Of a stretch of 64,000 nt of DNA, positions 63,985-64,000 are shown piece after piece; position 1 is the first letter of the stretch; the number at the start of each line of letters is the position of its first letter. The notes below the pieces were generated by a model. It saw only the letters and a program-made list of their open reading frames with translations. It had not been told where the DNA came from and made no database searches. Source of the DNA: Streptomyces sp. NBC_01591 (lineage in GTDB: Bacteria > Actinomycetota > Actinomycetes > Streptomycetales > Streptomycetaceae). The stretch spans positions 1,922,001 through 1,986,000 of the forward strand of contig NZ_CP109327.1 in the NCBI RefSeq assembly GCF_035918155.1, given 5' to 3'. Made by a program: the position numbers and the translations under genes.

Positions 63985-64000
63985 CCTCGCGCGTCAGGAC

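Overview
The window is chromosomal DNA of a high-GC actinomycete, almost certainly a Streptomyces. It carries two chaplin genes (one sortase-anchored, one short), mycothiol genes (mshC, mscR), many GTG starts, strong G+C bias at third codon positions, and an order around mshC/chpC/chpH/gntK that I recall from the conserved Streptomyces core. I see about 57 protein genes, one tRNA-Leu (GAG), several degraded genes, no transposase or integrase, no CRISPR array and no PKS/NRPS cluster.

Layout. 1-2731: secreted GH31 glycosidase, cut by the window edge. 2866-6496: leftward mycothiol-linked block (histidine phosphatase, DUF3090, SCO1664 family, mshC). 6565-13806: housekeeping genes (CorA, ferritin-like, LLM oxidoreductase, aldo/keto reductase) and a RecD2-like protein whose ATPase motifs are lost. 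13854-16712: DUF5703, chpC, chpH, M20 peptidase. 16896-18555: tRNA-Leu followed by a lacZ 3' remnant and truncated paralogous genes. 18655-28274: RluA-type pseudouridine synthase, the coupled pair mscR and MBL hydrolase, a multicopper oxidase, the gluconate genes gntR/gntK/gntP, a molybdopterin oxidoreductase with its cytochrome b, and an ASCH protein.

28307-41051 is a catabolic island. Eight tightly packed genes encode a full 3-hydroxyanthranilate meta-cleavage route to pyruvate and acetyl-CoA, in the order E-H-J-I-G-F-C-D that I recall for the nba genes of Pseudomonas fluorescens KU-7. Divergent from them are an MHS-type transporter and a carboxylesterase; a LysR regulator converges on their 3' end and a flavoprotein dehydrogenase follows. 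The divergent promoter region carries repeated GGTATGGC half-sites.

41262-49775: DMT transporter, TetR/SDR pair, Nudix hydrolase, two DUF202 membrane proteins, quinone reductase-like protein, glucarate dehydratase, then a phosphotransferase/acyl-CoA dehydrogenase pair. 49798-54540: a 1580-residue helical-repeat protein. 54840-58752: frameshifted LysR gene, then an SDR/acyl-CoA ligase/TetR operon. A 16-bp element occurs identically in front of the phosphotransferase/dehydrogenase pair and in front of the SDR/ligase/TetR operon, which joins them into one probable regulon resembling a levulinate/4-hydroxyacid (Lva-like) pathway. 58937-63925: NamZ-like muramidase, penicillin acylase-family protein, zinc-ribbon hypothetical.

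Most promising: the shared-operator kinase/dehydrogenase/SDR/ligase regulon, the complete 3-hydroxyanthranilate operon with its repeat-rich promoter, and the RecD2-like protein with dead Walker motifs. No searches or alignments were run; family assignments come from reading motifs.
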